DNA from: Acanthopleura granulata
Lineage: Eukaryota > Mollusca > Polyplacophora > Chitonida > Chitonidae
Length of the DNA: 64,000 nucleotides
Direction: 5' to 3'
Assembly (NCBI GenBank): GCA_016165875.1
Contig: JABBOT010000003.1
Span: 29,230,812-29,294,811 of the forward strand
Position numbers and translations under genes: made by a program. Of this stretch, positions 14,901 to 29,900 are shown one piece after another; position 1 is the first letter of the stretch; every line of letters starts with the position of its first letter. The notes below the pieces were generated by a model that did no database searches, was not told the DNA's origin, and saw nothing but the letters and a program-made list of their open reading frames with translations.

Positions 14901-17900
14901 TGGCTGAAAGAGTGAATGAAACTGCATTATCTTTAACGAGTACGATTTCCTAAGATTCTGGACATCATACATGTATCAGGGCCGGATAAATGAGAGACGA
15001 CATCTGACACAAATATGCCCCAACTAATCTCAGGCTTGTGGTCTTTAGCCAAGCACTTGGATCACATTGCTGGAAAGTGAGGAAAATGGCGATGTTGGTG
15101 ACAAATTACTAAAAATCTCCTATTTGAAAATTATATTGAAAAGAAGTTTTGACCCAATAAGTCTGGAGTAATACAATGTTTAAGATTTTAACCCAGATCA
15201 TTAGAAAAAAAGCTTTCTCAGTGTTGTTGCATCATTATCAAAAAGATATTTTTCTGAAAAACTCTCTCTCCTGAAATAGTGTGAAAGAAATATATGAAGT
15301 GGAAACTTTTTACTTTGAAATTAAATGTTTACCCACTAACATTTTTCTGTGTTCATACCATTCTTGCAATATGCATGTGTAAGTCGAGAAAAAGAATAGA
15401 AGAGAAAAAACAGCAATCTCCCGTGGTCATGGTGAGAAAATAACCGCATTGCACTTCACTAAGTTTGCCTCGTGGTATTTGCACTAAAAAATTGCTGAAA
15501 AATTACAAATTGCAGTAATTATTTTTCTTGCTGCTACCTTTCATTCCACAAATAGCATGTCATCATGTAAGTGCTTTGGCGGGTCTTTCACGCAGACATC
15601 AAAGCCTGTCCTGATTGAGGTAAAATGGTCGTTTTTGACCTCAGCTGGAATGGTTTGAACTTTTTACCCCCTTAGGATTCTGTCTAAGGGCTATCCTCAA
15701 AAGCCTGCTATTTGAAGCTCTTCAGTTGAGTGTAATTTAACACAAGTGTTACTGATCATGTACGTCCATCAAAGGTTTGTGTGGAACTATGAATGCTTTG
15801 TGTGGAACTATAGATGCTTTGTGTGGAACATGTAGACTCTCTGACACACACTATATTACCCCTGGATTTTGGAACAGTTCGCATAGAGAGTGTGCTCCAT
15901 ACATAATAAACTGCTTCATGTGACTTAATCCAGTTAGCTCTCTAAGTAAAGGCTCAGTCATCCGTATGTGGGGGGTTTTATGACTTTATTGATCCTGTTG
16001 CTCGATAATAAACTTGAGGATATTGTTTTATTTTATCTTGGGCTGAACAGTTTGAGGGGTGGGACTTAAGAGAGATTGAGAGTAAATACCGAAATCAGGT
16101 TGTCGTGTCAACCTGCCCAAAGTGTTATTTCAAATCCTGACTACCTGGTTTAAAGTTATGAAATTAATGTGAATGCGAAGGACATAAATCAATGATAAAC
16201 CGTGTTGTTTGTCATCAGATGTGAGAGTACTAAACACACTTTTAAGATGCATGTCTGTTCATCACATTAAAGCATCATAACAAAGCAGAATGTTCAACTC
16301 TGTGGGAAATATGGGTATGATGGGCAAAGCCTGACAGTATACATTCCCGTCAGCTGTATACTCATTTCCCACATTGTTTACAAAGTGTATTTACCTGCTG
16401 GCCAAGGTGAAATGTAAATATTTTTGGAGCTTAAGGTCCTTCAGACATAAACAATTTGTTACATGTTAGAACCTAGAAATACACTTTTTCTTGGTGCATT
16501 CTTGATTTCAGCACACAACAGTGCCATAGTCCCAGAGGCATATATCACATCAAGAATTTGTTGTTTTTTCTGTGTTTGTTTGAGTTCACTCAACTCAGTT
16601 TTATGTAACAACAGTGACATTAACATCACCGTCCTGCCATGCTATAGGCCTATAAGTAGATAAGCAAGAGTTTCAATTTTTGACGCCAAAAAAGCTTGAA
16701 AGAGGTTATGATTTCAGTTAATTTTTTTGTGCAGATGGTTGAACGGAGCTGCAATGGTAGTGCAGGGATGTTCTGTATGAAGGCGCTCCTCGCACCTTGC
16801 AAGTCAGCATGTGATGTCATTGGTCATAGATAAGCAACCTAGATTTTGGACAGTGATTTTGAGCCAAACCTTTGATGAATGGCTTTATATGCTGACAGAG
16901 GTGCACAGATGTTAGAGCTGGTCATGTAATTTCATATTGACTAGCTATGGTTTATTCTGTGTTAACACGAACGTTCCCTCAATATTTTCCAAAACTGTTC
17001 TGGGTGGAATGCATTGCTTTGTAGTAATCATTTCACATACCTCAGTCTCAGTGTGCAGGCAATTTACACATTCTTAATTTTTCAAAACAAGCAGACATGG
17101 GTCTGTTATGCCTACTACCTTAAAACCATTCAAAACTAATTAAGACATAAATAGGATGGTCAAATTGAAATACATTACATCAGATTTCTCAAACATCTAG
17201 ATTCATAAAATTGTAAAAAATGGGCATTCATCATTAACTTACGTGTAAGGTTTTCCCCATTACTGCAGCCCATAAATTTAATGTATAGAACAAGTATTTT
17301 ATACTGCTAATTACACACTATAAGCCAAATTAGTGTCACATAATGGCAAGGCGGTAGTGTTTTTAAATGAGATTTAACAAGTTGTAAGTGTGATTTTGGT
17401 TGACCTTCATAGGTACATGCACCTGGACAAAGAGAAGTGACAGTCTTCTGCGGATTTTATGTGGTTTTCACCGCCCATAAACTTGATTATCATCACATAA
17501 GTGATTCATCTGATGTGATAATTAAAGAAAACACATATAGATATAAGATGTATATACATGTATGTAATGATGTTTACCAGTGTATAACAAGTGTTTTCTA
17601 CTCTTGTTTCATTCGTACGAATAATTTTAGTTCATGTTGAATTGGAAGCTTTCGTTCTGCAATTAACATCACACCCTTGCTGGTAGGAAACCATTCAAAG
17701 GTTTTAGTTGTTTATTTGAATTATTGAATTGTACAAAAAGCCTTTCTCTCAGCCATATATAGGATCACAGAGTCGACAGTTTTGTCTGAGCTGGGATTTA
17801 TATGCCTGACTTATGGAAACCAGTGGAGCTTTGATCTGAGAAGTAAGCATTTTATCTTTGTCGCCCAGTTTCTGCGGGCCTGATGGGGTAGACAGTTATT

Positions 17901-20900
17901 AGGGTGAACCACTTATTATGGTCAATTATCAGCAGTGAGCCAGTAATCAATATGTCAGCTTGGCAATCAGGAAGAAAAATAGGGGTTGCAATTTGAATCC
18001 AAACTTCAGAGATAGCGCCTCTCTATTTGCCAGTGCTAAGGGTAATATACATCCCTCATCTGCTGCTTTGTAGGGGGTAGGGGTTAGGGAGAGGTGGAGG
18101 GAAATCAGGGGCACTTGCATCCGGTGTGCATGTCTGTCCCTCTGTCTGCACGTCATTCAACAAATAATTACCATTCTGTAATTAAGTTGTGTAGTTTTTA
18201 GGTGGACATGTATATAGTTACAAGTAAATCACATGTACATCAAAAATACTCGCACAGCATCTTCCTCAAACGCGAATATGAGTGCGTGGAATTCCTTGTT
18301 CCAGAGAGAGCTCCAGAAATTTGATTGTCTGAGAGATGTGTTGCATGATGTTTGTTCGTGAAGCAAAACATAACAAACGTTGACTGTTATGATGAACAAT
18401 GATGTACATATACTTAAAAGCTGAAAATCACCCAATGGATTCAGTGGATGCCCATGTCATGATATTGATTCTGGATGTGTAAAGGTATCACTATCGGATA
18501 GGAAAAATTTGGTGAACAAAAGTCTTGTTCAGCTGTCAGACAGCGATAGGCCTTTCACAAGATCAAACAAAGAAACACGAAGACACTTGACTCAATACAT
18601 ATATTTGATCAAAACAGACATATAGTACAACTAACAATAATATACAAAACAATACAGATAATTATAAAATATATACTTCTTACTGATGATAGCTTCCAAA
18701 TCCGGATGGGATATTCCAGCTTCCAAACTCAAGTCGCTCCACGTAAATATAGAATGCAGAGCTCTTGAGAATTGTCGAATCTAAGGATGATAGGCCTGTA
18801 GTGATAAAGAGCACTGGGCATGGCACACCGACGATGGTTTTAATATCCAACCCCCCGGTCAGGTGCATATATCCAGGGCAGCTGGGTTGATAATGTGTGC
18901 GTTATGCAGAGCTGGCGATGTGTGTTTCAGTCCTCAGAAATGTACAACAAGTCACGTTCAGGGAAAACTGGGATAAAATGTATGTAATCACACAAAGAGA
19001 CCATGAGTAATACACGCTCCAAACTAACGTCTCAGAAAAATAGCAAGTGGCGAAACACAAGCTCACACAGTGCTGCATACAGGAAAATGGAGTACAAATT
19101 GACGTATGTCGAATGGCATGAAAGCCAATATCTCCAAATCCCACAGAATTCTTTTAAGTGGACAAGAGTAACTGTGACTGCTCTCAAATGAACTTGAGTA
19201 AAAGATTGCTCTCAAAATGGACTTGAGTTAAAGACTGTGAGCTTTACAACTTCGTCACTCATATTTATAGCCTAACGTAAAGAAAATTCAGGATAGTTTG
19301 ATTGTAAATATGTTTACAACATAGGTACATCTTTCCAGATTGTATGCTCAATGTACAATGACACAAAACTCATGAACACAGAAGCCTCAAGATCACACAA
19401 CTGAATTCCAGCGCGGGCTATAACGCACACAGAGGGAAAAATGTTGGTAAGACACGACTCGGTTAGCACAAAAACAAAACAAAAAAAATGTAATACATTA
19501 TTTTAAAGACAGAGTTCGTAACAGCTGAAAGAAAAGATACTTGTCCATTTGTGAACTGTGTGGAGTCATTATTCAGCAGACTCCCACATAATGGGTGTGA
19601 CAGATGTAAATTGATTATAATACAAGCTCTATAAGATCCTCTTTTCTTGGCTTTAGGCAAAGGCCACTCTGTTTTACTTGCCAATAAACGTAACTTTGAT
19701 GTTTACCAAATCTCTCTGACACAAATGTGTAGGTGTTGCTTAAAAAGCTCTTGTAATTCTTTGTATATAAAGGAGGAGTTTTAAGAGCATGTCTTGATGG
19801 AGACTGCTGTTAACGATATTTCACAGCAAAGTCTGTGGGATATGACTTGAGAAAGCATCAGCAATCTGTCAGCTTAATTCTCTTGATTTAAGTTCAGTTC
19901 ACATATATACAGTAAAATGTGTGCCACATTCCCTTGTCTTTTTCAGCTTAGTCATGCATGATACAGGTGCTGTAAATGCACTGCTCCACAGAGAACTATT
20001 ACCGTATCCACCATAAAAATTAACCTGAAAAGAAATGCGTTTTCAGAGGCAAATAACCTGAAGGCTATAAACTGTTATTCTTGAAGCTGAAGGTTTCCAG
20101 TAGGATATCATCCTACCTACCAAGTAAACCTTAAACTATATGTTCCTACGAAGGGTAATGCTTTCAGAACCAGTAAAATGATTAACTTAGTTTCGGTTGA
20201 AATTTCATCTCAAATATGGTATTTTCATGCTTTCATGTGATGTGGCTTATCGGTATTGTTTTAAAGTTCAAATTTAACGCTATTTAATGTATGAAAATAA
20301 AATTGTTTTGGAGACAAACCAATGTTTTATAGAAGTTTTGTTGAATACGTATAATTATAAATTGGTAAATTAATATTTCAAAGTGCTGAGAGTAAACTTT
20401 ATTGATAGGGCTATACCTTGGACTGTTGAACCTCAATTTTGAGCCCCTTTAATATTAAAGTGATCATTTGTCCTGCAGAGTAGATGATGGACAAGAGCTG
20501 GAGGATAGGGGAAGCAGATGACAATGTAGTTTATTTCTGGACTTGCATGTGTCGTTGAGTTCACCTACTTGCCTAGTGTGCAGAAGGATTAAATCTGGAC
20601 CTTTTCACCTACCCAGAATGCCTCAGCTGGGTGTTGCCGCTCAGTTCACTTGAGGGGGTGCCAGAGCCAGACCTCGCACCAGAACTTTCAAATGCGTTGG
20701 AATCAATAGGAGCAGTGCCCTTAAAAGGGGAGGATCCCCGACTCCTGCCCGGCTCTTAACAGCTCAGTTAATCGATAGGCGGAAAATTTGGTGCCCTTGA
20801 TATTGGCAGCAGGACTTGACAATATATCGAATGATTGCCAGAACAATCATGTCTTGTGATTGTATCTGCCACTTCTGTAGAATACGAAAAATTACTTAGC

Positions 20901-23900
20901 ACCTCTTGAATAGAAACACGGCTTATCAGGCGTTTTTAGGTTTCTGAGGATTAACCCTTTTTGTCCCTGGGCTGTTGATCAGTAGCTCTACCCCCAAAGA
21001 GCCTTACTTAATCAGCAGATTTGTCAGATGTTGGGGGGATCAATGCCAGCAAAACCTATAGATTAGTCTTTTTGTTTGCGACAGCCCTTGCTTGCAGTAT
21101 TGGATCTATTTTCGTACATTTGTTTGTCTGGGAAATACTTGTTTTCCAAGAACTTGGTAAATCCCTCAGAGTGCTGACAGCGAATATACAAAACCCCACC
21201 ATGACGTAACCCTATATGTAAATGTTAGTGCAGAGATGATTGATTTTCATGAAGTATACATAGGTATTGATTTTATGGTGAAAAAAATTCATCCTTTTAG
21301 ATAGAACCCTTTCAGAAAGATTGATATATAGAAAAGGATGCTGTCAGATTACCTTGATTTATAGGTTGTCAGGCAAGATTAACTTTGCATGTTGTTGCAG
21401 TGACAATAGGGTTGATTTTTCTGACGGATTATGGCTTCTATGAAATATCTGGCTGTTACCTTCTAGTCCGTTCCAAAAAAGAAAAAAGTGTTTTGTCAGG
21501 GTTATTGAAATGATGTTATACATAAACTATAATTGGATATTATGTAAGCTACTGTCTAGCTAGATAAAGCAAGCCCATTGTTACATGTATACATAATATT
21601 TGACTGAAGATTTCTGAAGTTGATAGAAAGTAGGAAAAGTTGTGGGTTTTTTGTCCTTCTCTGCTGCTGTCTCATACCTCTTTGTGGTTTACAAGACACC
21701 AGAGAAAACAAATACCTTTTTAACCTACGTGTATCCTGTATGTGAAAATCTGATGTGAAACTTGCTACCTGTGGGAAGAAAATTGATGTATGTATCATCG
21801 TGAATGCATATGCATAAGTGTATAGCTAGAGTTGGTGCCAACATACTCCAATCAAATCTGAGCACTGCTGAGTCTTTATGGACCGGTGCCAAGTATCTGT
21901 GACCAGCACAGGTGTCCATTAGCTGATGGGAATCTGGACTGCCTCTGTTTGACCAACAACAATATGACCCAGTGTGAATACTGAGCATAACAATACAGGA
22001 TTGTGTTGTCCATCGGAATCCATTGTGTACATTCCACGTGCATAGAAACATCTGAAGTAGAACTGATACGTCTTGTTTACTTGGCCAGGTGTTAAGATCG
22101 ATATGTTTCATCGTGCATCTGGGCTTTGTCAATGTTATAGCGTCATCTGAAGATTTTCTTATTTGTCAGGGCGTAAATAGTACAACAGGACCATTTTTCA
22201 TGCTCATAAGAAGGTGTAGATTGTGATGGCAGTTAGGATTAGCTGTGCCAATTGTTAGCTCTATTGACTGTATTGTGCATGAGACAAAATTGTTTTGTGT
22301 GATTGTATAAAGGTGTGCACCTTCATGTAGATGTATGCTTGCCGTGTTACTAAGTGTTCCATAGAAAGAGCTTTCAGTGTGGTAGGTATTTTCTTCGCCC
22401 TGAGTGGAAAGAAGGCAACCACGTACTTCCTTACATCAAGCCGATCAATTGGTCCGAAGGATTATGAATGTGTGTTCATTTCTATATTTTTAAATTTAAT
22501 TGCCCCCACACAGTGCCAGATATTTCTGATATGATTACGGAATACTGTTTGACATTTTTGTTTGTCCTTTTGAAAGAGGGATTATGGCTGAATGTCATTG
22601 CAGTAATCGTGATCTGGTGATGTTATCATGGAATGAATATAGCTTAACACCATGTATGCTATATTTCAACCATATCATGGCCAATGTTATTATGGAATTG
22701 TTGCTTAGCCAAACTGATATTTCTACTGTAAATGGTGTTTTTAGAAAGTGATTTTTATGGCAGTTGGCCTTTATGGCAGCTGGTGTTTATAGAAGCTGAT
22801 TTTTATGGCAGTTGGTCTTTATGGCAACTTTTGTTTATAGAAACTGATTTTCATGGCAACTTGTCTTGCAGTTGTGGTTTGAAAGGCCCTAAAGTGGTTG
22901 ACAAGTAGTCTTTTAACACTGACATTAAAGTAAAAGACAGCTCATGACAGAGGTACTGTTCATTAAAAAGATTACAAATTTCCCTCTTGAACGCAAAAAC
23001 CTGTTTGAGTTTATATGAATTTGTTGCTGTATAATTTTTTTGGGAATGTGGAGCATGTTGCTGCCAATTGGGGATCCGAAGGCGGCCTTGCTTTCAAGCT
23101 TATGAGAGACTGACCAATCAGACAGCTAGGAAATTTCAGCTGTCTCCAAGCTGTGCGATAAATGTTCTGAGTTGACTATCAATGTAACATGTAATAACAC
23201 AGGAACAGCACACTGTTGTAATGTTGTGTATTTTAATTATGACAAGTACATGTGTGAAAAACACTGTAAAGTATTTCCAGACCATTGTGTTCTGGTGGAA
23301 GTAAGTTTCTTGATCATTTCATGTTAGAAATTTACATCTATATGTAAAGAGCATAGGGAATACAGCAGACACAAACACATCCAATGACACTCTGATTTGA
23401 ATTTAATGTTTATGTGATGATACAAGACGACACCTGTGACAGAGATACAATGTCGTCAGAACTCGTGATGCAACATTCCATATACGTGTGCATGTACATC
23501 ACTTTTCATTTATCTAGGTAACCTTACTTCCACAGTAACACACCACCTTCACACATGTACACAGCATACTTTAATGGTATAGGAATGCATTACACACAGA
23601 CAGTATACTTTGACAATACAGAAATGCGTGATGCTCAGATTGCCGTTAATCACACTATCTCTACTACATAGCAGTATTTGTCCGGTCGTAACATTAATTA
23701 TGACCATCATGTGGCGCCAGATTGCTGCCTACCTTTACTGTAATTTGTCACATATCTGTACTATTGGCAGAATTACATGTATAACATGGAAGTACTGTAT
23801 AACAGAGCTTTGCACCCTATGTGATGTAAGGAACCAGAGGCATTACCCTAATGTCATGTTATAAACATTAGTGCAAATATGAGTACAAAAACAGGTAAAG

Positions 23901-26900
23901 CTTTTAAAAAATGCTAACAAGAAAAATAAATCTTAACACTACACAGTTTCTCTAGAAGATTGCTAGTACATTTGGTAGGTGTACATGTTAAAGAAATTAC
24001 ACACGACATCTTACCCCCGTCTGTCATGGCAGGTAGGCTAACACAACCAGGATACTGCACACACCAGCATGCCACGTGCCCAGAACAACGCGCTCTGGTC
24101 GCACAGACTGTAGAGATCATCTGTAGTGAAAGTATAACAATTTGCACTCAAAAGGTAAAGGTGTCATTGCTATGCCTCACATGTTCTGACAGTAAACATC
24201 TCTGTGTCTCCATCGTCAATGTAAGAAAATTGCTTCTAATTATATATAATGATAAAATCTTCAATCTTACATAACGTCTGCTGATTGTAACGAAACAACA
24301 CCAGTTGAGACAAAATGGCAGGATATGCAGCACATAATGACCTCAAGGAACTACACAACGGGAGGTAACCCTTATACGTACATGTATGAAAAAATGTTTA
24401 CAGTGACACAGCGAACGCTTCACTGTCTCGAACACTGAATTTTATAAAAACATTACTTTCATACGACCAAATGACAACTGTACCTGTGTTACCACTACAT
24501 TACGAGTTAAATGGCTAAGTAACATAAGGTACAGTCCATTGTGAATGCGTCCAAAACCTGAAATCACTGACTGCAGTCTCAGGTGACAGGAGTGTTTTGC
24601 GCATGGAACAATTATGTTACGGCCCACATAGAATGGCTGCGTCTCATGCTAGCCAACGGTCAAATGTCAATTTCCACTTTCACAGTAGCTGTTAGAAAAT
24701 ATAATATGGTCTAACCTATTTGGCAAACTTAACTTCGACCGTATGCTGTCTTTCATTTTAAGATGACAAAGTTTATAAATGAGCCACACATTGTCTTCTT
24801 GTCTTTGCAGCATTTAACTGTGACCAAGTTTTCAAAAGCAATGTGACGAAAAATGGAACATTCAGCAGCCCAGACTTTCCCAATTCTTATCCGAAGGGAA
24901 TTCGTTGTCGCTTCACCTTTGTTGGAAGTAACCTGGAGAGAGTACAGATAAACTTCACCCAAATGGATCTGTTTTACCCAGGAGGCAATCCACTAGACCC
25001 CCATGAGTAAGTCACACATGCCAGATTTGTTATACCGCCTTGGGAATGTATGGAATGGAATCGTGTTGATTTGCACTTGTCCTTGTGTGGCGGCAGTGTG
25101 TTTGTTTGTCTGTCTGTTTTGTGGCATAATCTTGTACACAATGTACAAAAACGCTCAGATTTGGTGCACACTTTCTTGACACACTGTTGTCTTGATCTGA
25201 TTAATTTTTGGGACCATTGCTCGTCAGTGCTCATTTCTTTGGCTCTTGAGTCAATATAGGAGCTAGTGGTATGACCAAGGGTTCATTACCTTCAGTCCTC
25301 TTTAGGCAGCAGTTCCGGAAGTGAACATGTGATCAGGTTGGAAAAGGAAAATCTTTCATTATAGGTATAATTGTTGATCCAGATGATGCAGCATGCCAGA
25401 AGGGAAATTGTATCAGACGTTTTCATGAGAATTAAATATTAGAATTTCATGATATACCACAGTGTCGATCTCGATTCAGAATTCGTTAATTGAAGAATTA
25501 AATTTCATAGAAGCAGGACCACTGTTTGGCGTGTCAGTCTAAAACATCGCATCATGGGTTGCCAGTTTTTGATTGAACTAGCCAGCTGTGTATCTCCAGC
25601 CTGCATAATGTGAAACGTGCCATCTTCTAGACTGCCTGAATGCAACCAGATTATTGAGGAGCCTATAAGGGTTAGCCAAGCAGTTGTACAGCTGACAGAC
25701 AGCGAGGGAAACGTCTGCATGGCATCAAGCAAGAGCTCTATGCAGTGTCATGCCTCAGATTGGAACTGTAGAATTCCATGCTAATGTAAGAGTTTTCTAA
25801 TCTGTCTCGCGAACTCTCTCTTTGTGTCTTATATAGACTCAGCTGTTTCAAAACTTCATTGATTGATTAAAAAAAAAAATTTGCCCATCAGTCATTATCT
25901 CATGGACTGTTGTTTGGTTTTGTTTCACTTGCAGCTGCGAGGGATCAGATTCAGTGAGTGTTTACGTCACCACGCAGGGCGAGATAAGCGACCTGGGAAA
26001 GCATTGTGGGAAGAGAATCCCCAAAATGGTGATGTCACACCAACCCAAGCTGACGGTTGTCTTTACAAGCGTACAATCTTCATCAACTGTCACAGGTTTC
26101 AAGGCATCATTTCAATTCTTAACAAGTGAGTGTGAAAATGTTTACATGCTATAAGCATTTTAACCCACCGTTATGACAGAAGTATGACAAGGTATTGTGA
26201 GTATTGGGGGGGAGGGGGGAAATGTGGCATCGGTGTCAGTGTTGGCATCAACTTCTTTGTTTGTTAAGGTCAGCTGTCCGGTCATCTTAGGCCGTAATCT
26301 AAACAGAAGCACTTATTGACAAGCTGCCAGGTTTCTCCTCAGCCTGGTTAATTCCGTTTTAAGACTTTGACTTTATCTGTATTCTTGCTTCCAACACAAC
26401 CGTGTTGACATTGAAAATGTCAACCAGCAAAAACACCTTTAAAACTTTTTAATTTGATCACAGGTTTACTGAAAGATTTATTTCATCGAACAGTATGCTG
26501 TTGGACATCTGCATTTTTTTTTTCATGGGTCGAATTGTATTATTAAGTGCATTCCTGTCACTGTGCAATATTTATGACCGGTGCTAATGCTTTTTAAGCC
26601 ATTGGGTATGCTGCAAAGCGTAATGCGCTTGATGTCCCTGTTTTATGTGAATTTATTGAATAAAATCGTGGCCATTTTTTCACACTCTGCACGATTTGTC
26701 ACACAAAAATTTATTTACAACTTCCTCTCTTGACTTAATTGAAGCCTTTCCCCAATAAAAGCTTTTAGAAAATCATATCAGTGCAATTTCACTGAATTTG
26801 TTGTCCTGGTTTGTGTAAATTTGCAGATTTTGGGATAAAAACGGGCAGGCAGGACAAGAGATATGGTAAGTAGCGAGCTATTTTTAACCATTTTCCTTTG

Positions 26901-29900
26901 GATTATGACACGAATTTCCTTTTCTTCAGTCCACTAGCTGTTTCAGTCCTGGAGATTAAGCTTGTCAGTGTCATGATCTTGTCAAGGTTTCTGCTTCCAT
27001 GTAAACACACCAGCTAACAACTCCTGCAGGTGATACATGCTGCATGAAAATATCCCTGTGAAAAATCTGCACATCATCGCCTCCAACTATGCAAAATGTC
27101 ACATCTAAAAGAATTACCTGCAATTTCTGGTTAATTTTCTGGCTTAAATCATTTATTGCATGTAGAGAATTATTCATTTTTTTTCCAGCATTGACTACAG
27201 TAGCAAATAGCTTTTAAGCTTGACTAAAAATGGGCCTCTTGTGCAGTGAAAGGAAACTCCAAAAGTTTGCTAAAGCCTCAGTCACATCCACATTTTGGAC
27301 TACTTAAAACAACCTACCACCAAAAAATCACAGATAATTGTCACAAATCACGGACAGATTGTACAATTGGGAGTTTTTATGAACCTGAAGATCGCACTTG
27401 CAATTGTGAAGCAGTGAGAGTGATTACAGTGAGAGTGATTACACTTACAGTGGGAGTGATTACACTTGCAGTGGGAGTGATTACAGTGGGAGTGATTACA
27501 CTTACAGTGGGAGTGATTACACTTGCAGTGGGAGTGATTACACTTGCAGTGAGAGTGATTACTGCAGTGGGAGTGATTACACTTGCAGTGAGAGTGATTA
27601 CACTTGCAGTGAGAGTGATTACCCTTGCAGTGAGAGTGATTACACTTGCAGGGAGAGTGACTTGCAGTGAGAGTGATTACACTTGCAGTGGGAGTGATTA
27701 CACTTGCAGTGAGAGTGATACACTTGCAGTGGGAGTGATTACACTTGCAATGGGAGTGATTACCCTTGCAGTGAGAGTGATTACACTTGCAGTGAGTGAT
27801 TACACTTGCAGTGAGAGTGATTACACTTGCAGTGGGAGTGATTACCCTTGCAGTGAGAGTGATTACACTTGCATGCACAAAAACTGGTTACAATCAAAGT
27901 TATATCAGGTATTTCCTGTTCACAGTAAATTATTTTGAGGGTAAGATTTTGATGTTTCTGTATTCCACCTAAAAACTTGCCGCAAAAATTCCATTTTTGC
28001 AGAACAAAAAAGGTCAGGAAATGAGTACCTTAACCATGGACAAAATTTTAGGTGATAAGCATCTATTTAGACAAATGCTATGTCTTCAATGACACTTGTT
28101 TTGGGGTTTCGCGGGAAGTGAATTTTTGTAATGTCTTCAGCCGCTGAGTATTCTGTATTCTGTGCTGAGCACTTTAGTTGTCCTTCACACACTGCTTCGT
28201 TTAGCCACACCAACACTGATATGACCACACATAACACTGCTATAAACAACAGGCCCCCCCCCCCCCAGGCCATGTGATGGATGGAGAGGAAACTGGTCAT
28301 GTACTATTTGTTTATGTGTCTTTTTGCGCTTCCACAGCTTCTGTGATATTATTAATTCCTGATACCAGACCTGTTTGATATGGCGTTACTCTGATATTTA
28401 TACCCTGTCATCTTCAGGAAATCGGTAGGGAACAAATGCCCCCTGGTGTTAGCTCACGTTTTATTAGACGTCTCCCGAGCACCTGGACTGGATAACTGCC
28501 ATGTGTCCGTCAGTGTTAGAGCACTCTGGCGAATTCAACACGGCCTGAGGACTCAACATGGCCAACATGGCCTGCGCGGCGAGGAAGCTGTGGGGGTTTT
28601 GTGTCGTTCGCTTTCTGATCTGACATATCCGTGGACTGTGCATCACCTCTGTTTATCAAATGTTCTCCTGGTGATAAAGCACATTAGTGAAAGACTTCAA
28701 ACAAAGCAGTTACATGCCCGTGGCTATTGTCAAACACATAATAATACCTAATCAGACAACAGCTGAATTAATAGATTGACATGGTTAGTAAAGGATGAGA
28801 GCGTCTCTTCAAACAGATTTCTTTTATTTTGTGTCACCATGATGCAACCCCTAACTTTGTCTCCATCTTGCTGTCTTATGTTAATTGAACACATTCAGAA
28901 GAAACTCTTAGACACAGTTTGGAGCAGGGGAATTAAACTGGTTTGGTGTTGTACATTTGAACTCAACTAGATTTTTGACTCTTTTCAAATCATTCTGGAT
29001 GATATTGTTAATAAAGTAAGGTGTTTTAAATTTTGGGTAATAAATTTAATTATTGCTGTCGCTGGCAGAGATAAATGTGTAATTGTAGGTGTGTTTATAA
29101 ATCTAATGTTTATTCCTAGCAGCGAATAACTAGGATAAGGATGCAGGTGTACATATCATGGCATTTTTGCCTAGTAGCATTCTGAGATAAACAGCTGGGA
29201 GACAATGAAAAATTGCCCTAAGTTTGAAAATTACCAATTAATTGATGATTCAGAGCCAAATTCCAGTTTGCAAGACTTCACAGTTAATGACTACAATGGG
29301 CTAACCTGGAATTACATATATTACATGTTACATTGTAATGAAATTATGAGATCTTGGTCTTGAGAACAATAAGTCTCTTCCACTTTGCCTGATGTTGCAT
29401 CTTGCAAAAATACGACATTTTCTTGTCTCAGTGTTACATACAACAATTTGCAACTGCTCTGTCATTGTTCTTTGGTACTGAAGGAGTGAAGTACTGTTTC
29501 ATAGTAATGAGGCAATTATGCTTTATACCCCAAACCACTTTCAGTACTGTTTTATAGCAAAAAAAAAAAATAAATAACATCATCCCACAAGCCGCACTTG
29601 GGGCTAGTTGTATATGTTGAACAGAGTTGCCTCCCCTGCATGTGTCCATGGATTTTCCTCAAGTAATGTTTTTGTGGTAAATTTTTCAAGGTGATTATAG
29701 AAACAGATCTGTTTATTACCAACCTGTACTGCCTGTATGTATGGCAGTATACTTCCCAACCTATACTGCCTGTATGTATGGCAGTATACTTCCCAGCTTA
29801 TGCATGCATGGATCAACACTTTTCATTTGGTAATCAAATCTTGGAACATTTTCTGAAAAACCGGTTACATATATATAACTATAAAGAACTGCAATATTGC

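Larger units (their letters stand above)
6142..24810 (+). other. Gene 1 intron 1 (18.7 kb)
   Basis: Bounded by gtaaag and a ttgcag acceptor. It contains the 32-bp array at about 8 kb, a dispersed repeat pair near 10.0 and 20.0 kb, and short tandem repeats at 15.78 and 22.73 kb. It also contains many poly-A/T runs. I recognise no further coding exon in it. The longest minus-strand frame (21725-22132) shows no family resemblance. Confidence 0.7.

Noticed and set aside
21725..22132. 135-codon minus-strand frame in gene 1 intron 1
   Set aside because: Composition is irregular, with no domain or repeat-element match I can name and no exon partners. A frame of this length is expected by chance in 64 kb.
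27246..27938. 230-codon plus-strand frame and the 176-codon minus-strand frame across 27348-27878
   Set aside because: Both are created by the 21-bp repeat whose period is a multiple of three. The region lies between two well-supported splice sites of gene 1.
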